DNA of 37,050 nucleotides from an uncultured Gemmatimonadota bacterium (GTDB lineage Bacteria; Gemmatimonadota; Gemmatimonadetes; Longimicrobiales; Longimicrobiaceae), in the NCBI GenBank assembly GCA_902805735.1, contig CADCTW010000196.1:1-37050 (forward strand), read 5' to 3'. Shown here piece after piece: positions 1-7,901 of this stretch. Under the pieces are notes generated by a model, which was not told the origin of the DNA, did not search any database, and worked only from the letters and a program-made list of their open reading frames with translations. Position 1 is the stretch's first letter. The number at the start of each line of letters is the position of its first letter. Position numbers and translations under genes: made by a program.

Positions 1-1072
1 CCGACGCCGCCAGCGCCGGGGCCGCCGCCGCCGGGGCGCGGTAGCCGTGCTCGCGCAGGCGCACGCGGAGCGCGTCCACGAAGTCGCGGAGGGGCACGCA
101 GTCCCACACGTCGGTCCCCACGCGCACGGAGTTGTTCCAGGCGAGCGACATGGTGCCGTAGCTCTTCTTCACCAGGTCCAGGAAGTCGTCCGTCACCAGG
201 TTGCCCAGCCCCAGCACCCAGTCCGCGTTCTCCACCAGGCGCGCCGTCTTGGCGCTGGCGGACGCGCCATCGTACACCCCCACGAAGCCGGGGGTGTTCT
301 CCGGCACCAGCCCCTTGCCCAGCAGGTCGGTGGCGAAGGGGAAGCCCGTCTCGCCCACCAGCTCCAGCAGCGCGTCCTGCAAACCGAAGCGCTGCAGCTC
401 CGAGCCCGCCCAGATCACCGGGCGCTCGGCCTTCCACAGGTGGCGCAGCGTGGCCTCCGCGGCGGCGTCGATGGACTCGCGCAGGGTGGGGAGGCAGCCG
501 GGCTCCAGGCGGCCCTGGGGCGCCTCGCACTTCAGCTTCCACACGTTCTGGTAGACCTCCAGGTACACCGGGCGCCGCCAGGTGAGGGCGGCGCGGAGCG
601 CGCGGTCGATCTGCCCCGGCGCGCACAGGGGGTCGCGCACCACCTCGCGCGCCACGGTCACGTTCCTCACCGAGTCCTCGTCGGCGCTCAGCGTGCCGGT
701 GGAGTGGTGGAAGAGCACCCCCTCGCGCCGCTCCGTGTTGCGGGAGGCGGAGGCCGGGCTCCCCACGATGAGCACCACGGGGAGCTGCTCCACGTACGAG
801 CCGGCCAGCGCGTTGAGCAGCGAAAAGGTGCCGACGCCAAAGGTGACGCACACCGCGCCCACCCCCCGCAGCCGCGCGTACGCGTCGGCCGAGTACCCCG
901 CCTCCAGCTCGTTGCAGGTCCCCACGCGCACGATGCCGAGCTTCTTGTTTTCGTCGATGGTGGAGAGGAAGTGGCCCGAGTAGTCGCCGGGCACGGCGAA
1001 CAGGTGGCCCACTCCCATCTCCGCCAGGCGCAGCGCGAGGTACTGCGCGACGGTGCAGGTGGCGGCGCTCAT
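1..1072 (-). CDS. Pyruvate/indolepyruvate decarboxylase-like ThDP enzyme (3' end outside window)
   Basis: The reading frame starts at ATG 1072 and stays open to base 1, giving 357 residues; the C-terminal diphosphate-binding domain lies outside. The N-terminal ThDP (PYR) domain has the decarboxylase signature FAVPGDY near residue 26 and CNELEAGYSADAYAR at 53-67, with the ThDP-activating glutamate at E55. A central domain follows from about residue 190. The family decarboxylates 2-oxo acids to aldehydes (pyruvate, indolepyruvate or phenylpyruvate decarboxylase). The start overlaps the stop of the upstream amine oxidase by 4 nt (ATGA), so the two are translationally coupled. I infer that the oxidase makes a 2-oxo acid that this enzyme decarboxylates. 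Substrate cannot be told from the fragment, and an acetolactate synthase-like paralogue is less likely given the CNEL motif. Confidence 0.88.
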   Translation of the reverse strand, partial: MSAATCTVAQYLALRLAEMGVGHLFAVPGDYSGHFLSTIDENKKLGIVRVGTCNELEAGYSADAYARLRGVGAVCVTFGVGTFSLLNALAGSYVEQLPVVLIVGSPASASRNTERREGVLFHHSTGTLSADEDSVRNVTVAREVVRDPLCAPGQIDRALRAALTWRRPVYLEVYQNVWKLKCEAPQGRLEPGCLPTLRESIDAAAEATLRHLWKAERPVIWAGSELQRFGLQDALLELVGETGFPFATDLLGKGLVPENTPGFVGVYDGASASAKTARLVENADWVLGLGNLVTDDFLDLVKKSYGTMSLAWNNSVRVGTDVWDCVPLRDFVDALRVRLREHGYRAPAAAAPALAAS

Positions 1073-2862
1073 GGCCCCATCTCCGTGTCGTAGTACTTGC
1101 GCGGGATGAAGCCGGGGCGCTTCAGCCCGAAGTGCTCCTTGAGCATCAGCTCCGCCGTCTGCAGCGAGCCCTCCACCCACCCCTGGCCGATGGAGTACGC
1201 TTCGCCGCACACGTACACGTCCTCGCCGGGGATGCGGCGCATGCGCGGCATGATCTTCCAGAACGCCTCGCCCGCCTTCCACGCGTGCCACCCGGCGCCG
1301 TACGGGTCGTCGGTCCAGTCGTGGTACACGGCCGTGTAGGGCTCGGGCACAAAGCGCAGGCCGTGCACCTCGCGCACCTGCTCCTGCGCCGTCTGCACCA
1401 TCTCGCGGCTGATCTGGAAGCGGTGGGCGGGTACCGGGTCCTCCCCGCGCAGGAAGTACCTGCGCCCGGGCTGCGTGGGGTCGCCCGCGTGCTCGGGGTT
1501 CTCTTCGCGCCCCTCGAAGGGCTCGCCGGCCTCCAGCGCCTTCCAGAAGGGGATGCTCCCCAGGTCGTTGTAGCTCACCATGAGCAGCGAGTTGTGGTTC
1601 TCGGCCTCGCCGCCGCTCTCGCTCTCGGTGCCGAAGTAGTAGGTCTGGCGGATGGGCATGTCCGTGATGGTGCGCCCCGCCTCCACGCCCAGCGCGCGCC
1701 ACCAGGGGTAGGGATAGCCCAGGAACATCTTGAACGCCGCCTGGCTGATGACCGATGCCACGCGCTCCCTCAGCGTCCGCGCGCGGTCGCGCCGGTCGGC
1801 CGCCGTCACGCCGTCGTCGTCGCCCTCGCTTTCCGGGTACTCCCAGTCCGCGGGGTCGTGCTCGTCCATGCGGTTCCAGCGGATCAGCTCGATGGAGCGC
1901 CGCGGGAGCGCCAGCACCACCCGGTCCGCGTCCACGTGCACCTCGGCGCCCCCGGGCTCGTCCCGCGTGGCCCCGTTCTCCGTCTCGGTGCGCGCGAAGC
2001 AGAGGGCGTACTTGCCGTCGCTGGCGCGGCGGCCGAACGAGTCCAGCCGGTGATTGCGGAAGATCTCGCCGCCCAGCCCGCGGAAACGCTCCGCGACGGC
2101 CAGCGGGAGCTCCTGGTATCCCTGCTCCAGGGTGTAGTACTTGTTGGTGGGGTCGTACTCGCTGATGGGAAGGGAGAGCGGCGCCGTGGAGTTGGCCACG
2201 TTGGTGTAGTAGCCGCTGGCGTCGCTCATGTACTGGTACGCTTCGCTGCTCAGCACCCGGTACAGCAGGTTCCAGAAGCCGATCTGGTAGAGCGGCGTGC
2301 CGTTCAGCACCTTCACCGTCCACCAGTCGCTCCCCGTCAGCTCCGTGTAGAAGGGGAGCAGGCTGCGCATCACGTACGCCTGCATCTGGTCCGGGTTCAT
2401 CCCCTGCTCGTTGGGGTTGAGCAGGTACGGCACCTTGCCCGGGTCCGTGAGGTCGCGAACGCGCAGCTGGCGGCGGCGCAGGTACAGCAGGTTGTTGGCG
2501 CCACCCTCCGGACCCATGGGAAACTCGCGCGTGGCGAGGTTGAGGTGGTCGATCAGCCCCACCACGATCTCGTGCGACCGCAGCCAGCGCATCCCGCCCA
2601 GCTCCGCCTTGATGTGCGGCATCCCGGGCATCTCGTAGCTGTAGAGCCGCCCGCCGATGCGGTCGCTGTACTCGAACACCGCCACGTTGAGCGTGGGGTC
2701 TTCCTGCTTGAGCCGCCAGGCGGTGTACACGCCGGCGATCCCCCCGCCGATCACGGCGACATCGTAATGCGCGTCGCCTTTTTCGAAGGGGGTGAACGGC
2801 TGGTGGGGCTGCACGGGTGTCGGCACTGTGGGTTTCCTCTGGGGGTGTGGGCGGGGGCGCAT
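1069..2862 (-). CDS. FAD-dependent amine / L-amino-acid oxidase
   Basis: The product is 597 aa. It has a Rossmann FAD motif GGGIAG at residues 39-44, the ribose-binding acidic residue E64 followed by DRIGGRL, and a GGMRWL segment typical of flavin amine oxidases. The C-terminal CGEAYSIGQGWVEGSLQTAE closes the FAD site. No signal peptide is seen, so it is probably cytoplasmic. Members of this family oxidise primary amines or L-amino acids to imines, releasing H2O2 and NH3. The coupled downstream decarboxylase suggests an L-amino acid is the substrate, with the 2-oxo acid passed on; this is inference. The first ~30 residues are Pro-rich and not conserved-looking, so an internal start is possible. 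A divergent serine hydrolase lies upstream across an inverted repeat. Confidence 0.88.
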   Translation of the reverse strand: MRPRPHPQRKPTVPTPVQPHQPFTPFEKGDAHYDVAVIGGGIAGVYTAWRLKQEDPTLNVAVFEYSDRIGGRLYSYEMPGMPHIKAELGGMRWLRSHEIVVGLIDHLNLATREFPMGPEGGANNLLYLRRRQLRVRDLTDPGKVPYLLNPNEQGMNPDQMQAYVMRSLLPFYTELTGSDWWTVKVLNGTPLYQIGFWNLLYRVLSSEAYQYMSDASGYYTNVANSTAPLSLPISEYDPTNKYYTLEQGYQELPLAVAERFRGLGGEIFRNHRLDSFGRRASDGKYALCFARTETENGATRDEPGGAEVHVDADRVVLALPRRSIELIRWNRMDEHDPADWEYPESEGDDDGVTAADRRDRARTLRERVASVISQAAFKMFLGYPYPWWRALGVEAGRTITDMPIRQTYYFGTESESGGEAENHNSLLMVSYNDLGSIPFWKALEAGEPFEGREENPEHAGDPTQPGRRYFLRGEDPVPAHRFQISREMVQTAQEQVREVHGLRFVPEPYTAVYHDWTDDPYGAGWHAWKAGEAFWKIMPRMRRIPGEDVYVCGEAYSIGQGWVEGSLQTAELMLKEHFGLKRPGFIPRKYYDTEMGP

Positions 2863-2920
2863 ACGGAAGGCGCGAATATTCTACGGCGCACCTCGCGCGA
2901 TGACAACACAAACAGAAGTC

Positions 2921-2982
2921 TCACACAGAGACACAGAGGCACAGAGAAGAAGTTTCCTCTGTGCCTCTGTGTCTCTGTGTGA
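2921..2982. repeat. Dispersed inverted repeat, copy 1 (complete)
   Basis: Two 26-nt arms (2921-2946 and 2957-2982) are perfect reverse complements around a 10-nt loop. The left arm begins TCACACAGAGACACAGAGGC. This copy sits between two divergent genes, so it cannot be a terminator for either. Same family as the copies at 4859, 6541, 12462, 21461, 23269, 24791, 27989, 29735, 32025, 33361, 34998 and 36782. Confidence 0.95.
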
Positions 2983-3049
2983 GTCCCCCGGGGTCGCGGT
3001 CGCGGCAAGCTCCCTGCAACGCGAGCGGCCAACCCGCACCCCGAGGCCG

Positions 3050-4249
3050 ATGACCCGAAAGCTCCTCCTCTGCATCGCGGCCCTGGCCGCCTGCCGCGAC
3101 GGCGACCCTGTGCGCGCCACGCGCGACGTGCGCGACGAGCCGCCGGGGATGGTGGAGCGCGCCCTCACGCCCAGCCCCGTCCCGCTCCCCGCCCCGGCAA
3201 TCGTGGAGGCGGAGCAGATGGTGAAGAACCGCGTGGCGCGCGAGTGGTTTCCCAGCGGCGCCATCGCGGTGGGCAACCGCGTGCTGGTGCAGAGGGTGGC
3301 GGCGTACGGCAAGGTGACCTGGGACGAGGACGCGCCCCCGGTGAGCGCCGACTCCACCCTGTACGACCTGGCCTCCCTCACCAAGGTGGTGGCGACCACG
3401 GCGGCCATCATGGCGCTGGTGGAGGACGGCCGCCTCACGCTGGACGACCCGGTGCGCAGGTGGGTGCCGCAGTTCTCCGGTGGCAACAAGGACAGCGTGA
3501 CGGTGCGCCACCTCCTCACGCACATGGGCGGGGTGCGCGCGGGGGCCAGCGACATCGCCAGCGAGGTGCCGGGCGACGTGCGGCGCTACCTGATCACCCG
3601 CCCGCTGGCCATGAAGCCCGGCAAGGACGTCCTGTACTCGGACATCGGCTTCGTGATCCTGTGGATCGTGGCGCAGCGCGCGGCGGACGAGCCGCTGCCG
3701 CGCTACCTGAAGCGCCGCGTGTGGGGCCCGCTGGGGATGGCCTCCACGCGGATGGGCGTGGAAACGCCGTGCGCCCGCTGCGCGCCCACGCTGCAGCTCG
3801 AGAATCCGGTGGAGCCCTACACGGGCGGCTCGTACGACGAGGTGGCGCGGCGCATGGACGGGGTGGCGGGGAACGCGGGGGTGTTCAGCACGGCGCGCGA
3901 CCTCTCCCGCTTCGCCGCGATGATCGCCAACGAGGGGCGGCTGGGGAACGTGCGCGTCTTCCAGAAGCGCACCGTGCGCGACTTCACCCGCCCGCAGCCC
4001 GGCGCGGGGACGCGGGCGCTGGGGTGGGAGGTGTACTGCCGCGAGGGCAAGGTGCCCGACCACGAGACGTGCGGCGAGGTGTACGCCTTCGGCCACTCGG
4101 GCGCCACCGGCACCTCCATCTGGATCGACCCGGTGGGGCGGAGCTGGGTGGTGCTCCTCACCAACCGCACCTACCTCCCCAGGGTGGAGGACGTGGACAT
4201 GCAGGCGTTCCGGCGGCGCGTGTACCGCGCGCTGGTACCCAGCGAGTGA
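3050..4249 (+). CDS. Serine hydrolase lipoprotein, class C β-lactamase-like (S12) family
   Basis: Starting at ATG 3050 gives 399 aa with a short lipoprotein signal and a lipobox LAAC with C15. A longer open frame reaches upstream but runs through the inverted repeat, so it is rejected. The catalytic motifs of the penicillin-binding / S12 fold are present: SLTK at 109-112 (nucleophile S109, K112), YSD at 196-198 in place of YxN, and HSG at 349-351 in place of KTG. Family members are DD-peptidases, esterases or β-lactamase-like hydrolases of unknown substrate; sequence alone does not separate these. The lipid anchor and the leader place it at the periplasmic face of a membrane. It is monocistronic, with a 334-nt space to the next gene. 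Confidence 0.87.
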   Translation: MTRKLLLCIAALAACRDGDPVRATRDVRDEPPGMVERALTPSPVPLPAPAIVEAEQMVKNRVAREWFPSGAIAVGNRVLVQRVAAYGKVTWDEDAPPVSADSTLYDLASLTKVVATTAAIMALVEDGRLTLDDPVRRWVPQFSGGNKDSVTVRHLLTHMGGVRAGASDIASEVPGDVRRYLITRPLAMKPGKDVLYSDIGFVILWIVAQRAADEPLPRYLKRRVWGPLGMASTRMGVETPCARCAPTLQLENPVEPYTGGSYDEVARRMDGVAGNAGVFSTARDLSRFAAMIANEGRLGNVRVFQKRTVRDFTRPQPGAGTRALGWEVYCREGKVPDHETCGEVYAFGHSGATGTSIWIDPVGRSWVVLLTNRTYLPRVEDVDMQAFRRRVYRALVPSE

Positions 4250-4583
4250 TCGCTCTTTTCAGGCCTAGGTGGATACTTGAGGAGACGCTGCGGCGCATTC
4301 AAACGGGCCGCTTGCGCATCTGCATCACAGATTGTATCCATGCCGGAGAGCAGTCGCGGGCGGCGGTTTTGGGCCTCGCAACGGGCCTTTCCAGGGGTCC
4401 GGGAGGGCGATCCGGGACCGCGCGCGGCGCGAGCGGAGTGGCGGGCTGCGCGATTTTGGGTTGGCGCGGCCTGCGCTGACAGTGGATTCTACCCTTTTCG
4501 CCGCCCCGGAATGGGGTCAAACCGTCCCTTTCCCGCCGAACCGTTGTAAATCGGAGCGGGCATCGATCCTCCAAGCGACGACC
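4250..4583. other. Intergenic stretch without a supported gene
   Basis: The 334 nt between the serine hydrolase stop and the next start hold several long overlapping frames with no protein-like character. An AT-richer patch at about 4545-4560 may belong to a promoter for the next gene, but I cannot assign -35/-10 boxes with confidence. No hairpin with a T-run is seen after the hydrolase stop. Confidence 0.5.
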
Positions 4584-4850
4584 ATGGAAAGCCCTCAGTC
4601 CTTCCCCAAAGATGCCCCTCCGCTGGAGCTGGGCGCGGACGACGTCCTCCGCGTGCCCGAGCGCTGCCCGCACAACGGCCCGGCCCGCCTGGCCAAGACC
4701 GTGCGCTCCGCTCCGCCGCCGGACCACCGCTGGCGCACGGTGGTGGACTACGCCTGCAGCAGCGGCTGCCACATCATCCACGAAGGCCCCGTGTGGCCCG
4801 AGGTGGTGCGCACCGAGGAAGCCGGCCGGCGCCTGGCCATCCTGGGCTGA
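4584..4850 (+). CDS. Small hypothetical protein with Cys/His motifs
   Basis: An ATG at 4584 gives 88 aa. The sequence has C28-P-H-N and later CSSGCH, which could bind a metal, but the spacing does not match a zinc ribbon I know. There is no signal peptide or membrane segment. The frame extends upstream to 4332, but that part looks non-coding. It ends 9 nt before a complete inverted repeat and converges on xseB. Function unknown; the protein-like composition and the clean stop just before the repeat argue that it is real. Confidence 0.55.
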   Translation: MESPQSFPKDAPPLELGADDVLRVPERCPHNGPARLAKTVRSAPPPDHRWRTVVDYACSSGCHIIHEGPVWPEVVRTEEAGRRLAILG

Positions 4851-4858
4851 CGGCGGGG

Positions 4859-4924
4859 GCTCACACAGAGACACAGAGGCACGGAGATGAACTTATCTCT
4901 GTGCCTCTGTGTCTCTGTGTGAGC
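4859..4924. repeat. Dispersed inverted repeat, copy 2 (complete)
   Basis: The arms run from GCTCACACAGAGACACAG to the mirrored end GTGTGAGC, with a short loop near 4890. It lies between convergent genes, and its left half encodes the last residues and the stop codon of xseB on the minus strand. Confidence 0.95.
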
Positions 4925-5147
4925 CCGTCTCTCCCATGAGCACCTCGATCTCGGCGGCGGCGTGCTGCAGGATGCCGCGGGCGGCCATCACCAGCTCGCA
5001 CCCCTCCCGGTAGAGGCGCATGTGGTCCTCCAGCTCCAGGTCGTCGCGGTCCATCTCGCGGCGGATCACCTCCAGGCGCTTCAGCACGGTGCCCAGGCGC
5101 GGCGGCTCGCCGGGGGGCGTGAGCGTGTACTCCTCGATCTCCGGCAT
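4893..5147 (-). CDS. xseB: Exodeoxyribonuclease VII small subunit
   Basis: An 84-aa protein with the XseB helical-hairpin pattern: a segment with LKRLEVIRREMDRDDLELED, then YREGCELVMAARGIL and a last helix of heptad type. Several small subunits form a stalk on XseA in the nuclease that degrades single-stranded DNA to acid-soluble oligonucleotides. The start ATG at 5147 lies 8 nt after the xseA stop, and its ribosome site AGGAGAG lies right after that stop, so the two genes are coupled. Oddly, the final residues GSHRDTEAQR and the stop codon come from an inserted copy of the dispersed inverted repeat. The native C-terminus therefore probably ended near the GETG segment and has been replaced. 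Confidence 0.9.
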   Translation of the reverse strand: MPEIEEYTLTPPGEPPRLGTVLKRLEVIRREMDRDDLELEDHMRLYREGCELVMAARGILQHAAAEIEVLMGETGSHRDTEAQR

Positions 5148-5155
5148 CGCTCTCC

Positions 5156-6475
5156 TTACGGTTCTACGCGGACGACGATCTCGCCGCGGGCCAGGCGGGC
5201 ACGGAGGCGCTGGCCGGGGGCGGCGTCTTCCGGGGCGCGCACCAGGCGGCCGGTGTCCTCGTCGCTGAGCAGCGAGTAGCCGCGCGCCAGCACCCGGAGC
5301 GGGCTGCGGGCCTCCAGCTCGCCGGCCGCCGTGGCCAGCTCCTGTTCCAGCGCCTCCATGCGGTGGCCGAGGGCGGTGCGCAGGCCGCTCTCCAGCCAGT
5401 CCACCCGCTCCGCGCTCCCCTGCAGCACGCGGCGCGGCGAGCGGGCCTCCAGGTACGCCTCCGTCCCGTCCACCCGCGATTGCAGGAGCTGCACGCGGCG
5501 CAGGCCGGCGCGGCGCACCTCGCGCTCCGTCTGCGCTACGGACTGGGCGTGTACGCGCAGCAGCCGGCGCGCCGGTACCGACGCCGCGCGCGGAAAATCG
5601 TCCAGCGCGGCCAGGATGTCGCTCCCCTCGGGCACGGCCCGCTCGGCGCCGGCGGTGGGGGTGGCGGCGCGCACGTCGGCCACCAGGTCGGCGACGCTGT
5701 GGTCCGTCTCGTGGCCCACGGCCGAGATCACGGGGAAGGGGCAGGCGGCGATGGCGCGGGCCACCTCTTCCAGGTTGTAGGCCCAGAGCGACTCCTTGCT
5801 CCCGCCGCCCCGCGCCACGATCACCACGTCCACCGGCGTCTGCCCCGGCCCGTGGCCGAAGCGCCGCAGCGCCGCCGCGATCTCCGGCGCCGCCCCCGCG
5901 CCCTCCACGCTGCAGTGCGACACGTAGGTGGTGACCCACCACGCCTTGCGGCGCAGCGCGCGGTGCATGTCGTGCAGCGCCGCGCTCTGCGCCGAGGTCA
6001 CGATGCCGATGCGGTCCGGCACGGGGGGAAGCGGGCGCTTGCGGCCCTCGTCCAGCAGCCCTTCCTGGCGCAGCGTGCGCACCAGCCGGTCGTACGCGAG
6101 CTGCCAGAGCCCTTCCATCCCCGTGGTGGCCAGGCGCTGGGCCGTGAACTGAAACTGCCCCTTCTTGGCGTAGATCCCCACCTGCCCGAAGGCGCACACC
6201 TCCATCCCGTTTTCCGGGAGCGCCGGCAGCGCGCGCGCCGCGTCGGCCCACAGGACGCAGGGGATCTCGGCCTTGTCGTCTTTGAGGGTGAAGTAGCAGT
6301 GCCCGCTGGCGTACTGCTTCCACCCGCTCACCTCGCCGCGCACCCACAGCGTCCCCGCGGCCTCGCGCAGCACCTTGTCGCTGCTCTTCACCAGCGCGGA
6401 CACGGTGCACGGATTCTCCGCGGTGCTCCCCGCGCGGGCGGGGCGCAGGGGCTCGGAGCTCAGGCGCTGCAGCAT
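5156..6475 (-). CDS. xseA: Exodeoxyribonuclease VII large subunit
   Basis: The 439-aa length is normal for XseA. An N-terminal OB-fold contains LWVRGEVSGWK (about 43-53) and the strand GHCYFTLKDDKAEIPCVLW. The catalytic domain carries RGGGSKESLWAYN, GHETDHSVADLVAD and VRAATPTAGAE, the diagnostic motifs of the family. A long coiled coil follows, and a short C-terminal segment with ARGYSLL closes the protein. It forms exonuclease VII with XseB, encoded directly downstream, and works in mismatch repair and processing of single-stranded DNA. The start at 6475 leaves a ~25-residue N-terminal extension before the usual conserved start (SALVKSSDKVLRE). Confidence 0.96.
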   Translation of the reverse strand: MLQRLSSEPLRPARAGSTAENPCTVSALVKSSDKVLREAAGTLWVRGEVSGWKQYASGHCYFTLKDDKAEIPCVLWADAARALPALPENGMEVCAFGQVGIYAKKGQFQFTAQRLATTGMEGLWQLAYDRLVRTLRQEGLLDEGRKRPLPPVPDRIGIVTSAQSAALHDMHRALRRKAWWVTTYVSHCSVEGAGAAPEIAAALRRFGHGPGQTPVDVVIVARGGGSKESLWAYNLEEVARAIAACPFPVISAVGHETDHSVADLVADVRAATPTAGAERAVPEGSDILAALDDFPRAASVPARRLLRVHAQSVAQTEREVRRAGLRRVQLLQSRVDGTEAYLEARSPRRVLQGSAERVDWLESGLRTALGHRMEALEQELATAAGELEARSPLRVLARGYSLLSDEDTGRLVRAPEDAAPGQRLRARLARGEIVVRVEP

Positions 6476-6540
6476 CGGTCTCCTGGGGAGGGGGTGCGCT
6501 CAAAGGTATTCAAAGAGCGCACTGCGGACAACCGCGTAAC

Positions 6541-6646
6541 GCAAGCAGAGGCACGGAGATGGCCCTGTCTCCGTGCCTCTGTGCCTCTGTGCCTCTGTGC
6601 CTCTGTGCCTCTGTGCCTCTGTGCCTCTGTGCCTCTGTGCGAGACC
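6541..6646. repeat. Dispersed inverted repeat, copy 3, with an expanded right arm
   Basis: The short left arm (from 6543) faces a right arm in which CCTCTGTG is repeated eight times in tandem at 6576-6639. The other duplicated copy has three units. This looks like replication slippage in the repeat arm. Confidence 0.92.
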
Positions 6647-6696
6647 GCTGTTCTGAGGGGCCCCTGGTCATGGGACCCGAATTTCGCCGAGGCGCC

Positions 6697-6830
6697 CCAG
6701 GAGCGAATGAATTCGCCGCTGGAACCATGCGAAGTCCCCTGCGGGGACTGTACGGTCCACTCCCGGCGGAAGGGGGAGACCGCGACGGCGGTCTTCGCGC
6801 AGGTCCAGCGGCGAATTCATTCGCTCCTGG
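6697..6830. repeat. Palindromic element with 26-bp perfect terminal inverted repeats
   Basis: The left arm 6697-6722 and right arm 6805-6830 are exact reverse complements, separated by 82 nt. The interior holds a smaller hairpin around AGTCCCCTGCGGGGACT. The matching place in module B (12580-12605) has only a 26-bp hairpin, so 108 bp were inserted here or removed there. No coding capacity; resembles a REP/MITE-type non-autonomous element. Confidence 0.85.
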
Positions 6831-7337
6831 ACGGGTTGCGCGCCGTCAGAACGTCCAGGCGAGCAGCGATCCTCGTGCAGGCTCAGCGAGGCTGACCGCT
6901 GGCAATGCTGGCACCGCGCCACCGTGAAAAGAGTGGTCGCAACGCTCCTCGCTAGGATTGCGAGAATCCACGCTCTCACCCGTCTCACGCACCATCGGAC
7001 GGCTGTGCCGTGGCGTTCCGGCGCATCGTCGTCCGCGTTATCTTCCGCTAAGCGGTCCACCTCTTCTGCCCCATCGAATACCGTGCGAAGAACAGGGGAC
7101 TTCCGAGGTCGTGCGGCGGTACTACGACATGCTGCGGGAGCATGGAGCCAAACACGGCGCTGAGTTCGGCGCCGTACGCTAGACCCTCCGTCCCGTGGCC
7201 GCCCCCCTTCTTCGTCCGGGCGGGCGTGCTGCCTGGGGGATGGAGCGCTCGCTCATGCGCCGGCAACCGTGCGGGCAACTACCTCCTCATCGTCACGCGC
7301 CGGCGACCGCCGAGCGCTCCCCTCGCCAGGTTCCCGC

Positions 7338-7715
7338 GTGAAGCGCATCCTGATCGCCGATGGCAACGAGGACAGCCGCTACATCTACGAGCTCTACCTC
7401 GAGTTCCACGGGTACGCGGTGCTGGAGGCGCACGACGGCCACGACGCACTGCGGGTGGCGCGGCAGGAGCGGCCCGACCTGCTCCTCGTGCGGAAGGGGC
7501 TGCCCCGCCTGGACGGTTGGGAGGTCGCGCGGATCCTGAAGAGCGACCCGGGGACGGCGGACATCCCCATCATCGGCTACAGCGCCAACGCCATGGCCGA
7601 GGTGCGCGAGGGGGCGCTCGAAGCGGGCTGCGACCGGTTCATGCTCGGGCCCGTCGCTCCCCGCGCCTTCGAAGCGGCCATCCGTGAGCTCATCGGCGGC
7701 CCACGGGCGGACTAG
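7338..7715 (+). CDS. Degenerate response-regulator receiver domain (pseudo-receiver)
   Basis: A GTG at 7338 gives 125 aa that cover one receiver domain and nothing else. The fold is clear: ILIADGNEDSR, then PDLLLVRKGLPRLDGWEVARIL, then IPIIGYSANAMAEVREGALEAGCDRFMLGPV. The chemistry is not: the acidic pair DD is D8-G9, the phospho-acceptor Asp position is R52, and the conserved Lys position is G104, while the switch Ser/Thr survives as S82. It therefore should not take up phosphate from a kinase. It may work as a phosphorylation-independent protein-binding module or be decaying. The frame is open upstream to 7269, but the extra residues are low-complexity. No kinase is adjacent. Confidence 0.8.
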   Translation: MKRILIADGNEDSRYIYELYLEFHGYAVLEAHDGHDALRVARQERPDLLLVRKGLPRLDGWEVARILKSDPGTADIPIIGYSANAMAEVREGALEAGCDRFMLGPVAPRAFEAAIRELIGGPRAD

Positions 7716-7867
7716 CGGCTCCTTGCGCGGAGTGCTCCCGGGTTGCGGCGGGAGCGGCCGCGCCCAGGTACACGCCTCGCAGTCGCCAGCGAACGGGTCG
7801 GCCGCCCGCCGGTACGCCGCGGCGCGGGTGTACTCGGGGCGGGCGGCGAAGAAGTCTGGACGGAGAT

Positions 7868-7898
7868 AGCGCCGTGACCTCGTGCAGGCCACGGCGCT
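7868..7898 (-). terminator. Hairpin after the 7902-8480 gene
   Basis: A 9-bp perfect stem (AGCGCCGTG / CACGGCGCT) with a 13-nt loop lies 4 nt beyond the stop of the minus-strand gene. There is no T-run, so a termination role is plausible but not shown. Confidence 0.45.
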
Positions 7899-7901
7899 AC
7901 G

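Larger units (their letters stand above)
6511..6864. repeat. Duplicated module, copy A (354 bp)
   Basis: Aligns with 12434-12639 almost base for base from CAAAGAG to CCAGGCGAGC. The 148-bp size difference is exactly five extra 8-bp units (40 bp) plus one 108-bp insertion at the apex of a hairpin. On the minus strand, bases 6864-6846 read as the last codons (LAWTF, stop) of a TonB-dependent receptor, as in copy B, but no receptor gene precedes them here. Confidence 0.9.
6476..7337. other. Long intergenic region: repeat module A plus unassigned sequence
   Basis: From 6511 to 6864 it holds module A, a duplicate of 12434-12639 (separate entries). From 6865 to 7337 I find no convincing gene. A short protein-like tail, VRRYYDMLREHG with a stop at 7182, is visible on the plus strand but has no credible start, so it may be the end of a lost gene. 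Confidence 0.6.

Noticed and set aside
1132..2982. Long plus-strand open frame opposite the amine oxidase
   Set aside because: Antisense shadow of a high-GC gene; His/Arg/Ala-rich translation without motifs, while the minus strand has clear FAD motifs.
2792..3049. N-terminal extension of the serine hydrolase
   Set aside because: It reads through the inverted repeat and would bury the lipoprotein signal that starts at 3050.
6510..6728. Small protein with TEAQRHRG repeats
   Set aside because: It is only the translation of the tandem 8-bp units in the inverted-repeat arm.
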